Shown piece by piece: positions 35,006 to 43,975 of a stretch of DNA of 46,589 nucleotides (position 1 is the stretch's first letter; every line of letters begins with the position of its first letter). The notes below the pieces were generated by a model that was not told where the DNA came from, did not search any database, and worked only from the letters and a program-made list of their open reading frames with translations. The position numbers and the translations under genes were made by a program. Source of the stretch: Syntrophorhabdales bacterium (GTDB taxonomy: Bacteria > Desulfobacterota > Syntrophorhabdia > Syntrophorhabdales > Syntrophorhabdaceae); NCBI GenBank assembly GCA_018052995.1, contig JAGPMK010000008.1, positions 1 through 46,589 of the forward strand, written 5' to 3'.

Positions 35006-35067
35006 ATTATAAATTGATTGAAGGTATTTGTCAACTTAGATAGCTAATCTTATTTTTTGTCAGTTGA

Positions 35068-35082
35068 GTTACAATAGTGAAC
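35068..35082. promoter_or_regulatory. second operator-like site
   Basis: GTTACAATAGTGAAC, read on the other strand as GTTCACTATTGTAAC, closely resembles the palindrome at 34989-35005. Two such sites between divergent genes suggest cooperative or looped binding of the IclR protein. Confidence 0.45.
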
Positions 35083-35172
35083 AAAGATATTTGGCTATTT
35101 TTCCCTTGCCCATGTTTATGGGTATTGATAAAATGTATCCCTTACTATTTTTTATAAAAAAGAGGTGATTGT

Positions 35173-35517
35173 ATGATAAGGGCAAAGCTTTGGTTCAGGT
35201 GTGCAGCCATGCATGACCCTGTAACACCAGTGATTGTGCAGCCAGCACTTGTAGGCTGGGAGGCAAAAAAGAGGAGGGTTGACCTTGTTATTGAGAGGGC
35301 ATTTAATGGCGAGGAGCTTGTAAAGAGGATGAAGGGCTGGGTTACAACAGACCCGGTAAAGGTTACGGAGGTTGTTAAAAAGTATGGTAGGTTAAAGATC
35401 CTTGATGACAGAGAGCTTGTCATTGAGTTTGACAGAGAGGAAGATCTCAATAGGTTAGGTAAAGAGCTTGCAGAAACCTTCGGTGGTGAGGTAGATGTGG
35501 AGCTTATAAAGAAGTGA
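35173..35517 (+). CDS. small conserved hypothetical protein upstream of ffh
   Basis: I do not recognise this 114-residue protein. It starts MIRAKLWFRCAAMHDPVTPV after a good ribosome site (AGAGGTGAT). The charged middle has VVKKYGRLKILDDRELVIEF, with predicted alternating strands and helices and no membrane part. It is divergent from the IclR gene, 94 bases ahead of ffh, and could be an IclR target or a leader gene of the ffh block. Codon use matches the neighbours, so it looks like a genuine gene. Confidence 0.6.
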   Translation: MIRAKLWFRCAAMHDPVTPVIVQPALVGWEAKKRRVDLVIERAFNGEELVKRMKGWVTTDPVKVTEVVKKYGRLKILDDRELVIEFDREEDLNRLGKELAETFGGEVDVELIKK

Positions 35518-35610
35518 TATGAAGGGAGATTGGCCCTATAACATGGTTTGCGCTAACTAAAGATTATTTACCATTGACTATATAGATTTTTTCTATTATC
35601 TTATTTGATT

Positions 35611-36942
35611 ATGTTTGAAAAACTACAGGAGAGATTAGAGACTACATTTAAAAAGATTAGGGGTTACGGTAAGTTATCAGAGGATAACATAAAGGACTCT
35701 TTAAGAGAGGTCCGCATTGCCCTTCTTGAGGCAGATGTAAACTACAAGGTTGCAAAGGATTTCCTTGAAAAGATAAAAGAAAAAGCCCTTGGCTCAGATG
35801 TCCTTACAAGCATAACCCCGGGACAGCAGTTCATAAAGATAGTCCATAATGAACTCTGCGAGTTATTGGGCAAGGTTAATGTCCCTGTTGACACCTCTGG
35901 ATCCCCCCCTGTTGCCATACTCCTCGCAGGCTTACAGGGCTCTGGAAAGACCACAACCGCAGGTAAACTTGCCCTATTTTTGAGAAAAAAGGGACGGAAA
36001 TCCCTGCTCGTCCCCACTGATATCTATAGACCTGCTGCTATTGAACAGCTGACGAGGATAGGTAATCAGATCGGTATAAGCACATTTCCTGTAAAGGATA
36101 TCAAAAATCCTGCTGTCCTCTGCACAGAGGCAAAGGCATATGCAATGAAAAATGGCTTTGATACCATTATCGTTGACACAGCAGGAAGACTCCATATAAA
36201 CGAGGAGATGGTGGATGAACTTATAAATCAGAAAAAGATATTGAACCCAAAAGAGACCCTCCTTGTGATTGACTCTATGACAGGCCAGGACGCTGTGGGG
36301 ATTGCCAGGACATTTCATGAAAGACTGGGTATAGATGGTGTAATCCTCACCAAGCTCGATGGTGATACAAGAGGCGGTGCTGCCCTCTCTATTAGGGCGG
36401 TGACAGGAAGACCCATTAAACTAATAGGCATAGGAGAAAAGCTCGATGCCCTTGAACCGTTCCATCCTGAGAGGATGGCATCCCGCATCCTTGGTATGGG
36501 CGATGTAGTATCCCTTGTTGAAAAGGCACAGGAGGTATTTGATGAGAAAAAGGCAAGAGAGCTTGAAAAGAGGATAAGAAAAGATGAATTTACCCTTGAG
36601 GATTTCAGGGATCAGATAAAACAGATGAAGAAGCTCGGTTCCTTAGAGTCAATAATAGGCATGTTTCCTGGGTTTAATAAGGTAAAGGGCGCAATAAACT
36701 TTCAGGAGGCAGAGAAGGATATAAAGAAGATAGAGGCAATCATCAATTCAATGACAAAAAAGGAGAGGCTCTATCCGCATATTATTGATGGTGGTAGGAG
36801 ACTCCGTATATCTAAGGGCAGCGGGACAAAGGTGCAGGATGTGAATGACCTGCTCAAGAGATATATAGAGACAAAAAAGATGATAAAGAAATTCACAAAA
36901 GGCGGCATGAGGAGCCTGCCTAAACAACTACTCTTCAGATAG
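35611..36942 (+). CDS. ffh: signal recognition particle protein Ffh
   Basis: Ffh binds signal peptides and the 4.5S RNA and delivers ribosomes to FtsY. The N domain precedes the GTPase G1 loop [15 protein letters not shown] near residue 105, then DTAGRL and TKLDGD. The M domain has GMFPGF and the RNA-binding helix around [16 protein letters not shown]. The ATG at 35611 (MFEKLQ) is the family start; a TTG two codons earlier is unlikely. The next gene starts 12 bases later. Confidence 0.96.
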   Translation: MFEKLQERLETTFKKIRGYGKLSEDNIKDSLREVRIALLEADVNYKVAKDFLEKIKEKALGSDVLTSITPGQQFIKIVHNELCELLGKVNVPVDTSGSPPVAILLAGLQGSGKTTTAGKLALFLRKKGRKSLLVPTDIYRPAAIEQLTRIGNQIGISTFPVKDIKNPAVLCTEAKAYAMKNGFDTIIVDTAGRLHINEEMVDELINQKKILNPKETLLVIDSMTGQDAVGIARTFHERLGIDGVILTKLDGDTRGGAALSIRAVTGRPIKLIGIGEKLDALEPFHPERMASRILGMGDVVSLVEKAQEVFDEKKARELEKRIRKDEFTLEDFRDQIKQMKKLGSLESIIGMFPGFNKVKGAINFQEAEKDIKKIEAIINSMTKKERLYPHIIDGGRRLRISKGSGTKVQDVNDLLKRYIETKKMIKKFTKGGMRSLPKQLLFR

Positions 36943-36953
36943 GAGGTGGAATA

Positions 36954-37211
36954 TTGGCTGTTAAGTTTAGATTGGCACGTTATGGAACAAAGAAGAAACC
37001 TTTTTACAGGATTGTTGTTGCAGATAGCATCTATCCAAGGGATGGAAGGTTTATCGAGAATGTGGGGACCTATGATCCTCTTAGAGAGCCTGTTCAGATT
37101 ACCCTTAACAGGGAAAAGATAAAGGCATGGTATAAAAAGGGTGCAACACCCACAAAAACTGTTGAAAACATCTTTAAGAAAGAAGGGGTCTTAAAAGAAC
37201 TAACACTATAA
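36954..37211 (+). CDS. rpsP: 30S ribosomal protein S16
   Basis: This is the small-subunit protein S16 (85 residues), recognisable from [24 protein letters not shown]. The start is TTG at 36954, supported by the strong AGGAGGTGG just upstream and by the family N-terminus. It is in the conserved order ffh-rpsP-khpA-rimM-trmD. Confidence 0.95.
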   Translation: MAVKFRLARYGTKKKPFYRIVVADSIYPRDGRFIENVGTYDPLREPVQITLNREKIKAWYKKGATPTKTVENIFKKEGVLKELTL

Positions 37212-37227
37212 TTTTCGGAGGTGGGAT

Positions 37228-37461
37228 ATGCTAAGAGATTTAATCGAGTTCATTGCAAAGGCTTTAGTTGACAATCCCGATCAGGTGAAGGTAGCTGAGA
37301 TTGAGGGAGAGAAGACATCAGTCATTGAATTGAATGTTGCCAAGGATGACCTTGGCAAGGTAATAGGTAAGCAGGGCAGAACTGCCCGTGCCATGAGGAC
37401 AATCCTGAGTGCAGCCTCTACAAAGGCAAAGAAAAGGGCAGTGCTTGAGATTATTGAATAA
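37228..37461 (+). CDS. khpA: KH-domain RNA-binding protein KhpA
   Basis: This 77-residue single-KH protein has the GxxG loop in [20 protein letters not shown]. KhpA binds many RNAs and is normally encoded between rpsP and rimM, as here. Its stop overlaps the rimM start by one base. Confidence 0.93.
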   Translation: MLRDLIEFIAKALVDNPDQVKVAEIEGEKTSVIELNVAKDDLGKVIGKQGRTARAMRTILSAASTKAKKRAVLEIIE

Positions 37462-37958
37462 TGAAATGTGTCTCGGTTGGAAGGGTAACTGCCACCCATG
37501 GTTTAAAGGGAGAGGTCAAATTCTGGTATTACAACCATGAGAGAGATGGTTTATACAGATACACCTCTTTTCTTATTAAGCAGAAGGATGAGTGGATAGA
37601 ACTTAAACCAGAGCATGTCAGATTTCAAAAAGATACTTTTTATATAAAATTTTCTGGATATGATGGTCTTGAGAAGGTCACCTCTTTTATAAACAAGGAG
37701 CTGTTTGTGAGGGAAGAGGACCTTCCAGGGCTTGAACCAGATGAATACTATGAATATCAACTTATCGGACTTGATGTAATAAATCAGACAGGGAGGTTGC
37801 TCGGAAAGGTTGATTATATTATGCATACAAGGGCAAATGATGTCATGGTGGTGAAGGGTGAAAGGGAGATACTTATCCCTATGGTAGATATATTTATATC
37901 ATCTATTGATATAGAGCACTCTATTATAAAGGTGGAGGGAGACGATTTCCTTGTATGA
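37461..37958 (+). CDS. rimM: ribosome maturation factor RimM
   Basis: RimM helps mature the 30S head and binds S19. It has VGRVTATHGLKGEVKFWYY at the N-terminus and the PRC-barrel pattern YYEYQLIGLDV to EILIPMVDIFI later. The 165-residue length is typical. It overlaps khpA by one base and trmD by four. Confidence 0.93.
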   Translation: MKCVSVGRVTATHGLKGEVKFWYYNHERDGLYRYTSFLIKQKDEWIELKPEHVRFQKDTFYIKFSGYDGLEKVTSFINKELFVREEDLPGLEPDEYYEYQLIGLDVINQTGRLLGKVDYIMHTRANDVMVVKGEREILIPMVDIFISSIDIEHSIIKVEGDDFLV

Positions 37959-38689
37959 TCTTTTCTGTCCTGACCCTGTTTCCAGGGATTTTCGATTCAC
38001 CCCTTAAGGAAAGCATAATAAAAAAGGCTGTAGAGGCTGGTATTATAAGGTTTAATATTGTAAACATAAGGGATTTTGCAGAAGATACCCACAGAACCTG
38101 TGATGATTCACCCTATGGTGGTGGACCCGGCATGGTAATGAAGATAGAGCCCATCTATAAGGCAATGGGGCATGTAGAAAAGGGGCTTGGCAGGCCACAT
38201 TATATACTACTTACACCCCAGGGTAGGGTATTTTCTCAGTATACAGCCACAAGACTTGCAAAAAGACCTCATCTCTGTCTTATCTGCGGTCGATATGAGG
38301 GTATAGATGAGAGGATTATAGAGCTTGTTGATGAGGAGATATCAATAGGGGATTATATTTTATCTGGTGGCGAGGTATCTGCCCTTGTCCTTATTGATGC
38401 TATAGCAAGGCTTATCCCAGGGGTTCTTGGTAATGCCGCCTCCCCCATGGATGAGAGCCTTGAGGAATCCCTCCTTGAATATCCTCAATATACAAGGCCC
38501 GAGAGCTTTATGGGTATGGATGTTCCAGGGGTTCTACTCTCCGGTAATCATGAGGAGATAAGAAGGTGGAGGAGGAAGGAGTCCATCAGAAAGACCATAA
38601 TAAGAAGACCCGACCTTATAGAGAGGTTTAAGCCAAATAAAGAGGATGAGATCTTTATAAGGGAGATCATGGAGGGGCTTTCTGAGTAA
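37955..38689 (+). CDS. trmD: tRNA (guanine-37-N1) methyltransferase
   Basis: TrmD makes m1G37 in tRNAs reading CNN codons. The trefoil-knot SAM site is clear: SPYGGGPGMVMKIEP, ICGRYEGIDERI and SIGDYILSGGE, with 244 residues in all. The stop lies inside the start region of the next gene. Confidence 0.96.
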   Translation: MIFSVLTLFPGIFDSPLKESIIKKAVEAGIIRFNIVNIRDFAEDTHRTCDDSPYGGGPGMVMKIEPIYKAMGHVEKGLGRPHYILLTPQGRVFSQYTATRLAKRPHLCLICGRYEGIDERIIELVDEEISIGDYILSGGEVSALVLIDAIARLIPGVLGNAASPMDESLEESLLEYPQYTRPESFMGMDVPGVLLSGNHEEIRRWRRKESIRKTIIRRPDLIERFKPNKEDEIFIREIMEGLSE

Positions 38690-39263
38690 TCTATACATAG
38701 CTGTTATTCATTATCCTATTTATAATAAGCACAGAGAGGTTATTGCCACCAGCGTTAACAATCTGGAGCTCCATGATGTAGCGAGATGTTGCATGACTTT
38801 TGGGATCAAGATGTGTTATATTGTTACTCCCCTTGTAAGGCAGAGGATAATAATGGAAAGACTCATAGAGCATTGGAGAAATGGATATGGTGCTGATTAT
38901 AACCCTGTGAGGGCTCAAGCCCTTAATACCATTACCATGAGGGAAAGCCTTGAGGCTGTCATAGAGGAGATAAAGGGGGATGGCAAACTCTTCATTGTGG
39001 GGACATCATCTAAAGACAGACCCCATAAGGTTATTGGGTTCGAGGAGATGAGAACCGTTATCCACGATAAACAAAGGCATGTCCTTATGCTTTTCGGGAC
39101 AGGTTGGGGTCTAACCGATGAAACCATTGGCCTGTGCGACAGAATGCTTGAACCTATAGTTGGTTCAGGTGATTATAATCACCTATCCTTAAGGGTGGCG
39201 CTCGGTATAATAATTGATAGAATACTTGGCAAAAGAGGAGGCAATGATGAACGAAACAATTGA
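38682..39263 (+). CDS. SPOUT-type RNA methyltransferase (PF09936-like) with CTG start
   Basis: This is a putative SAM-dependent RNA methyltransferase of the TM1570 type, encoded next to trmD in many anaerobes. It has [18 protein letters not shown] near the start and [11 protein letters not shown], then [19 protein letters not shown] near the end. The first ATG in frame (38793 or 38754) would lose the conserved N-terminus. The CTG at 38682 gives MSNLYIA, the family start as I know it, with GGAGGGG 4 bases upstream, overlapping the trmD stop. The length is then 193 residues. Confidence 0.85.
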   Translation: MSNLYIAVIHYPIYNKHREVIATSVNNLELHDVARCCMTFGIKMCYIVTPLVRQRIIMERLIEHWRNGYGADYNPVRAQALNTITMRESLEAVIEEIKGDGKLFIVGTSSKDRPHKVIGFEEMRTVIHDKQRHVLMLFGTGWGLTDETIGLCDRMLEPIVGSGDYNHLSLRVALGIIIDRILGKRGGNDERNN

Positions 39264-39594
39264 TTTAATTGAAAAAGAGCATATGAGACTCGATCTTCCC
39301 GAGGTAGATGTAGGCAATAACGTGAAGGTATTTACAAAGATATTTGAGGGAGATAAAGAGCGTATCCAGATGTTCGAGGGTGTTGTGATAAAAAAGAGGG
39401 GAGGCAACACAAGGGCAACATTCACAGTAAGAAAGATATCCTATGGTATAGGCATTGAAAAGACCTTTCCTGTTCACTCACCCCTTATAGAGAAGATAGA
39501 GGTTACAAGTAAAAGCAAGGTAAGAAGGGCAAGGCTATATTATCTCAGAAATCTTAAAGGTAAGGCAGCAAAACTAAAAGAGAAAAGGGATTAA
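39247..39594 (+). CDS. rplS: 50S ribosomal protein L19
   Basis: L19 lies at the subunit interface. The family pattern [20 protein letters not shown], then [21 protein letters not shown], is clear. The ATG at 39247 is preferred because GAGGAG lies 6 bases upstream; a longer reading from 39214 lacks this. It overlaps the preceding methyltransferase end and touches rnhB. Confidence 0.95.
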   Translation: MNETIDLIEKEHMRLDLPEVDVGNNVKVFTKIFEGDKERIQMFEGVVIKKRGGNTRATFTVRKISYGIGIEKTFPVHSPLIEKIEVTSKSKVRRARLYYLRNLKGKAAKLKEKRD

Positions 39595-40181
39595 TGGGTT
39601 GCCATCTTAAGGGCCTTGTTGCTGGTATTGATGAGGCAGGCAGGGGACCCCTTGCAGGTCCTGTTGTATCCTCATGTGTAATCTGGGATAGGGTACCTGA
39701 ACAGATCTGCGGTATAAATGACTCAAAGCTATTAAGTAAAAAAATAAGGGAAGAGCTTTTCTACTGGATTACGAGAAATGCCTATAGCATCGGCATCGGT
39801 ATGGCAGACCATGAAGAGATAGAAAGGATGAATATACTCAAGGCCAGTCTCCTTTCTATGGAAAGGGCATTGAGTGATGCCGGTGTTTATCCTGACCTTC
39901 TTCTTATTGATGGAAATCACAGTATAAAGGGTCATCCCCATACAAAGACCATAATAAAAGGTGATAGAAAATGTTTTTTTATTGCCTGTGCATCCATAAT
40001 CGCAAAGGTAACAAGGGACAGGATAATGGATGGATACGACAATATGTATCCTGTATATAACTTCAGAGAAAATAAAGGTTATCCAACAAAAGACCACAGG
40101 CTTACCATAAAAGAATTCGGGATATCACCTATTCACAGAAAGACCTTCAGGGGGGTTAAGGAATATATTGATCACTACTAA
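39594..40181 (+). CDS. rnhB: ribonuclease HII
   Basis: RNase HII removes ribonucleotides from DNA. The signature GIDEAGRGPLAGPVV holds the first catalytic Asp-Glu pair, and LLIDGNH and the CASIIAKVTRDRIM segment follow. The 195-residue length is typical. It overlaps rplS by one base and yraN by 14. Confidence 0.95.
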   Translation: MGCHLKGLVAGIDEAGRGPLAGPVVSSCVIWDRVPEQICGINDSKLLSKKIREELFYWITRNAYSIGIGMADHEEIERMNILKASLLSMERALSDAGVYPDLLLIDGNHSIKGHPHTKTIIKGDRKCFFIACASIIAKVTRDRIMDGYDNMYPVYNFRENKGYPTKDHRLTIKEFGISPIHRKTFRGVKEYIDHY

Positions 40182-40521
40182 AAGGGCGGAGGGGAAAGAG
40201 GGGGAGGATAGGGCGGTCCGGATATTAAAATCCAGAGGCTATAGGATCCTTGAGAGAAATTACAGAAATCCCTTTGGTGAGATAGACATCATAGCTGAGG
40301 AGGGAGACTGTCTGGTATTTGTAGAGGTTAAAAAAAGGAACACAGAAACCTTTGGCGACCCCCTTTACGCCATCAATGATGCAAAGAAGAGGCATATAAT
40401 TATGTCTGCCCAGCATTATCTCAAATCCCACAAGATAATCAACAGAAAGACGAGATTTGATGTGGTTGGCATAAGAGGTAATGATGTAAGGATTGTTAAG
40501 AGTGCCTTTTTAGTTGAATAG
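40168..40521 (+). CDS. YraN/UPF0102 family endonuclease-like protein
   Basis: This 117-residue protein has the nuclease-like core GKEGEDRAVRIL, then YRNPFGEIDIIAEEG and VFVEVKKR, the Glu-Asp-ExK pattern of the UPF0102 family, thought to act on DNA or RNA. The TTG start at 40168 overlaps rnhB, the usual arrangement for this pair. Confidence 0.85.
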   Translation: MITTKRAEGKEGEDRAVRILKSRGYRILERNYRNPFGEIDIIAEEGDCLVFVEVKKRNTETFGDPLYAINDAKKRHIIMSAQHYLKSHKIINRKTRFDVVGIRGNDVRIVKSAFLVE

Positions 40522-40550
40522 ATTTTATAAAACAGAGGCCAATCATCCTC

Positions 40551-41294
40551 ATGATAGATAAAGAGATAAAGAATCTTCTCGAAATGGTGGGCAAAGGCGC
40601 TATCTCTCCTGAGGATGCCTATGAGAGAATAAAGGATATACCCTTTGAGGATCTGAATCATACAAAGGTAGACCACCATAGGGCAATAAGAAAAGGTCTC
40701 CAGGAGGTAGTCTTTGGCAGTGGAAAGACGGTAGAGGAGCTCACTGAGATCATAGAGGCATTAAGAAGGCATAATCAGGATATCCTCATAACACGCATCA
40801 AAGAGGATACAGGTGCTGTCCTTTGTAGGAGATTTGAATCAGGGATATTCAATAAGAGGGCAGGTTGTTTTTATATAAAAGAAGACTTGACCATAAACGG
40901 GAAGGGAACAATACTGGTTGTCTCAGCAGGGACAAGCGATATAAATGTAGCAGAGGAGGCATATGTCTCTTCTATCTTTTTCGGCAATAAAACAGAAAGA
41001 TTGTATGATGTAGGCATAGCAGGTATACATAGATTAGTAGGCAATCTTGACACGCTCAAGGCCGCAAGGGTTATAATTGCCATTGCCGGCATGGAGGGAG
41101 CCCTGCCCTCTGTGATAGCAGGGCTTGTAGGTGTCCCTGTGATAGGTGTTCCAACAAGTGTTGGATATGGTGCAAGTCTAGGTGGCTTAACCGCCCTTTT
41201 TGCCATGCTCAACTCATGTTCCACTGTATCAGTATTCAATATTGACAATGGCTTTGGTGCTGCGTATTTTGCAACCCTTATAAATCGTCTATAA
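40551..41294 (+). CDS. larB: nickel pincer cofactor biosynthesis protein LarB
   Basis: LarB carboxylates and hydrolyses nicotinic acid adenine dinucleotide in building the nickel pincer nucleotide. The C-terminal PurE-like half shows VSAGTSDINVAEEA and GMEGALPSVIAGLVGVPVIGV. The 247-residue length is typical. larC follows after 4 bases. The earlier name for this family (AIR carboxylase-like) is based on the same PurE fold. Confidence 0.9.
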   Translation: MIDKEIKNLLEMVGKGAISPEDAYERIKDIPFEDLNHTKVDHHRAIRKGLQEVVFGSGKTVEELTEIIEALRRHNQDILITRIKEDTGAVLCRRFESGIFNKRAGCFYIKEDLTINGKGTILVVSAGTSDINVAEEAYVSSIFFGNKTERLYDVGIAGIHRLVGNLDTLKAARVIIAIAGMEGALPSVIAGLVGVPVIGVPTSVGYGASLGGLTALFAMLNSCSTVSVFNIDNGFGAAYFATLINRL

Positions 41295-41298
41295 TACT

Positions 41299-42462
41299 AT
41301 GAAGATACTCTATATTGACCCTGTATTTGGTATAAGTGGCGATATGATGATAGGCGCCTTAATCCATGCAGGTTATCCTTTTGAGAACTTTTTAAAGACA
41401 ATAAAGAAGATACCACTGCCAATCCCTGATATGGAGCCTGAAAGGCTCTCGCAGGGTGTAATAGAAGGCATTCATCTAAGGATTAAGCACTCAGATATCC
41501 ATCTTACCATAAAAGAGATGTATAGGATTCTCCATGAGATGGACCTTCAAGAAAAGGTAAGGTCTGATGCAGATGCTATGCTCGATATCATTATTGATGC
41601 GGAATCACGGATACATAATATCTCCCATGACGAGCTTCACCTCCACGAACTATCCAATATAGATACCCTTATTGATTTGATTGGTGTGGCAGAGGGGATT
41701 AATTTCTTTGGCATAGAAAGTGTTTTCTGTGGCCCTGTGCCATGCGGTGCCGGGACCATAAGGACATCTCATGGCATTATCCCCAACCCCCCTCCTGTAA
41801 CCCTTGAGATATTAAAGGATTTTAAGGTTGTGTTCTATGAGGATAACCTTGAGCTTACAACACCTACAGGTGCAGCAATCATCAAACACTATGCAAAACA
41901 GCAAGGCCAGGTTCCTGGTATGGGGATCGAGAGGATAGGTTATGGGGTAGGGACGTATAATTCTGTAAAACCTGATGTCTTGAGGATCTTCATAGGAGAG
42001 TCTCTTGAGGCACCACAAAAAGACGATATATGGGTTATAGAGACAGATATAGATGATATGGATATGGAGTATCTTGGTGCAGCAGTAGATAGGATTAGGG
42101 GTGCAGGCGCCATTGATTGCCTGTTTTTCCCTGTTTATATGAAAAAGGGCAGGCTCGGCGTCAGGCTTTCTGTCATGGTTGGAGATGATAGTCTCGAGAA
42201 GGTGAAGGATGCTATATTCTCTGAGACAACAACCTTTGGTATAAGGGTTAGGAGGGATTCAAGGGAGGTCTTAAAGAGGGAGATAAAAACAAAAGAGACA
42301 TCCTTTGGGAAGATAAAGGTCAAATATGGTTATAATAAAGGGGGTAAATATTTAAAGTTTCACATTGAATTTGAGGATGTTAAAAGGATGGCAGAGGAAA
42401 GGAACACCCCTTATATGGCTTTATATCGTGCAATAATAAAAGGGATAGAAGAGGATCCCTGA
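41299..42462 (+). CDS. larC: nickel pincer cofactor biosynthesis protein LarC
   Basis: LarC inserts nickel into the pincer cofactor using CTP. It opens with MKILYIDPVFGISGDMMIGAL and has the LHELSNIDTLIDLIG and PCGAGTIRTSHG segments, the latter near residue 150. In Lactobacillus LarC is made by a programmed frameshift; here it is one uninterrupted 387-residue frame. The partner larE and the enzyme larA are not in the window, so the cofactor may serve another enzyme or a distant larA. Confidence 0.92.
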   Translation: MKILYIDPVFGISGDMMIGALIHAGYPFENFLKTIKKIPLPIPDMEPERLSQGVIEGIHLRIKHSDIHLTIKEMYRILHEMDLQEKVRSDADAMLDIIIDAESRIHNISHDELHLHELSNIDTLIDLIGVAEGINFFGIESVFCGPVPCGAGTIRTSHGIIPNPPPVTLEILKDFKVVFYEDNLELTTPTGAAIIKHYAKQQGQVPGMGIERIGYGVGTYNSVKPDVLRIFIGESLEAPQKDDIWVIETDIDDMDMEYLGAAVDRIRGAGAIDCLFFPVYMKKGRLGVRLSVMVGDDSLEKVKDAIFSETTTFGIRVRRDSREVLKREIKTKETSFGKIKVKYGYNKGGKYLKFHIEFEDVKRMAEERNTPYMALYRAIIKGIEEDP

Positions 42463-42472
42463 GGGTCTCAGC

Positions 42473-43213
42473 GTGAAGCCTAAATCCTATACAGTCCTTG
42501 ATATGCCCCGGTCAGAGAGACCCCGTGAAAGATTGCAAAAATTGGGTCCTGAGGCACTGTCGGTTCAAGAGCTTCTCGCAATAATAATAGGCAGGGGTGT
42601 TGCCGGTAGGTCGGTTATGACAATCGCCCAGGAGCTGATGGCACATTTTGGAGGCATACAGGCAATCAGCGAGGCAACTATTGAGGAGCTATCAATGATA
42701 AAGGGTCTGGGGGCTGCAAAGGCTGTCCAGCTTAAGGCCTGTTTTGAATTAAGCAGAAGAAAAGACATAGATACAGATTATCCCCATAGAGACTTTGAGA
42801 TAAATAATCCAAAGGCAGTGGCAGACCTTATTCGGCATACCATAAAGGATAAACATAAAGAGCACTTTGTGCTTATCACATTGAACACCCGTAACAAGGT
42901 GCTGGGGATTACCAATATATCCATTGGAACACTAAATGCAAGCCTTGTCCATCCCAGGGAGGTATTTAAAGAGGCAATATACCGATGCGCCTCATCTGTA
43001 ATTATTGTCCATAATCATCCATCCGGGGACCCAGAGCCATCTCAAGAGGATGTAGAGATAACAAGGCGCCTCGTGGATGCTGGAAAAATCCTTGGTATAG
43101 AGGTTCTTGATCATGTTATATTGGGAAAAGACACGGCAAGAAGTGCATGGACAGAGAGAGATGTAAACAGAAAAGAAGGTTATTGTAGTCTAAAGGAAAA
43201 AGGGCTGATGTAA
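42473..43213 (+). CDS. radC: RadC-family JAB/MPN-domain protein
   Basis: This 246-residue protein has an N-terminal helix-hairpin-helix part (LSMIKGLGAAKAVQLKA) and a C-terminal JAB domain with the metal motif HNHPSGDPEPSQED. RadC was linked to DNA repair, but its true function is unsettled. The GTG start at 42473 is the family N-terminus and lies 10 bases after larC. Confidence 0.9.
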   Translation: MKPKSYTVLDMPRSERPRERLQKLGPEALSVQELLAIIIGRGVAGRSVMTIAQELMAHFGGIQAISEATIEELSMIKGLGAAKAVQLKACFELSRRKDIDTDYPHRDFEINNPKAVADLIRHTIKDKHKEHFVLITLNTRNKVLGITNISIGTLNASLVHPREVFKEAIYRCASSVIIVHNHPSGDPEPSQEDVEITRRLVDAGKILGIEVLDHVILGKDTARSAWTERDVNRKEGYCSLKEKGLM

Positions 43214-43634
43214 GTGTAGGTTATTTGATATTGTAGGTTCAGGGCTTGGGGGGGGGTGATTGAGAGGAATCCAATTATAATATCCTTTCTTGCAAAGATG
43301 GGGTATATGACACAGATTGGAACCGGGATAATTAGGTCAATTCGTCTGTTGAAGGAGCATTCAGGAAAAGAGCCAGAATTTGAGTAGAGAGGTCAGGAAT
43401 TTATAGCAAGGGTATGGAGAAAATAATACTTGACGACAAAGTTTAACTTATAGAAATGAAGATTGTCGATGAGTCAAAGAGGGGTGGCTGAATATTTGAT
43501 TGCCAGACCTTTCAAAACAAGGATTTAGTCTTTAGGGTGTCTCCAAATCATAATCCTTAAAGGTTTGACCTAAAAATTGAGTATATCATTATAATGTTTG
43601 CAAATTTCAAATTTTATGTAATAATTTATCCTAA
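43214..43634. other. gene-free stretch holding a small relic
   Basis: Apart from the 43256-43387 relic I see nothing coding. The remainder is AT-rich with scattered stops in all frames. No clear terminator for radC is visible. Confidence 0.4.
43256..43387 (+). pseudogene. C-terminal relic of an AlbA/HATPase_c_4-type ATP-binding protein
   Basis: The frame from GTG at 43256 encodes RNPIIISFLAKMGYMTQIGTGI, then LLKEHSGKEPEFE. This is the conserved C-terminal core of Schlafen-AlbA-type 'ATP-binding' regulators (HATPase_c_4). A TAG stops it at 43387 and the rest of the gene is missing on the N-terminal side. It is a remnant of a lost accessory gene. Confidence 0.55.
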
Positions 43635-43967
43635 ATGATAATAATCAGATGGCTTTTAATGGCACTGGCTATCATGCTCCTTGGTTATTATCTTCCTGGC
43701 ATATCTATAAGCGGTTTTTGGTCTGCCCTATGGGTGGCTCTTTTTCTAGGGATTGTCAATGCCATAATAAGACCTATCCTCATCCTCATAACACTTCCTA
43801 TAAACATTTTGACGCTGGGGCTTTTCACCTTTGTAATAAATGCCTTACTTGTTATGCTTGCATCGACTGTGATTAAGGGTTTTTATGTTCAGGGTTTTCT
43901 CTATGCCGTGCTCTTTAGCTTGATCCTCTCGGTTATAAATTTTGTGTTAAATATATTTCTTAAATAA
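43635..43967 (+). CDS. YvlD/phage-holin-4-family membrane protein
   Basis: This 110-residue protein is almost wholly hydrophobic, with four membrane helices, and has GIVNAIIRPILILITLPINILTLGLF, the family's central signature. Despite the holin name these are common chromosomal proteins linked to envelope stress. No phage genes are nearby. The next gene starts 8 bases later. Confidence 0.85.
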   Translation: MIIIRWLLMALAIMLLGYYLPGISISGFWSALWVALFLGIVNAIIRPILILITLPINILTLGLFTFVINALLVMLASTVIKGFYVQGFLYAVLFSLILSVINFVLNIFLK

Positions 43968-43975
43968 AATTAGAT

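Noticed and set aside
43635-43967. Holin gene as evidence of a prophage
   Set aside because: The protein is of the YvlD-like chromosomal type and no other phage genes are nearby.
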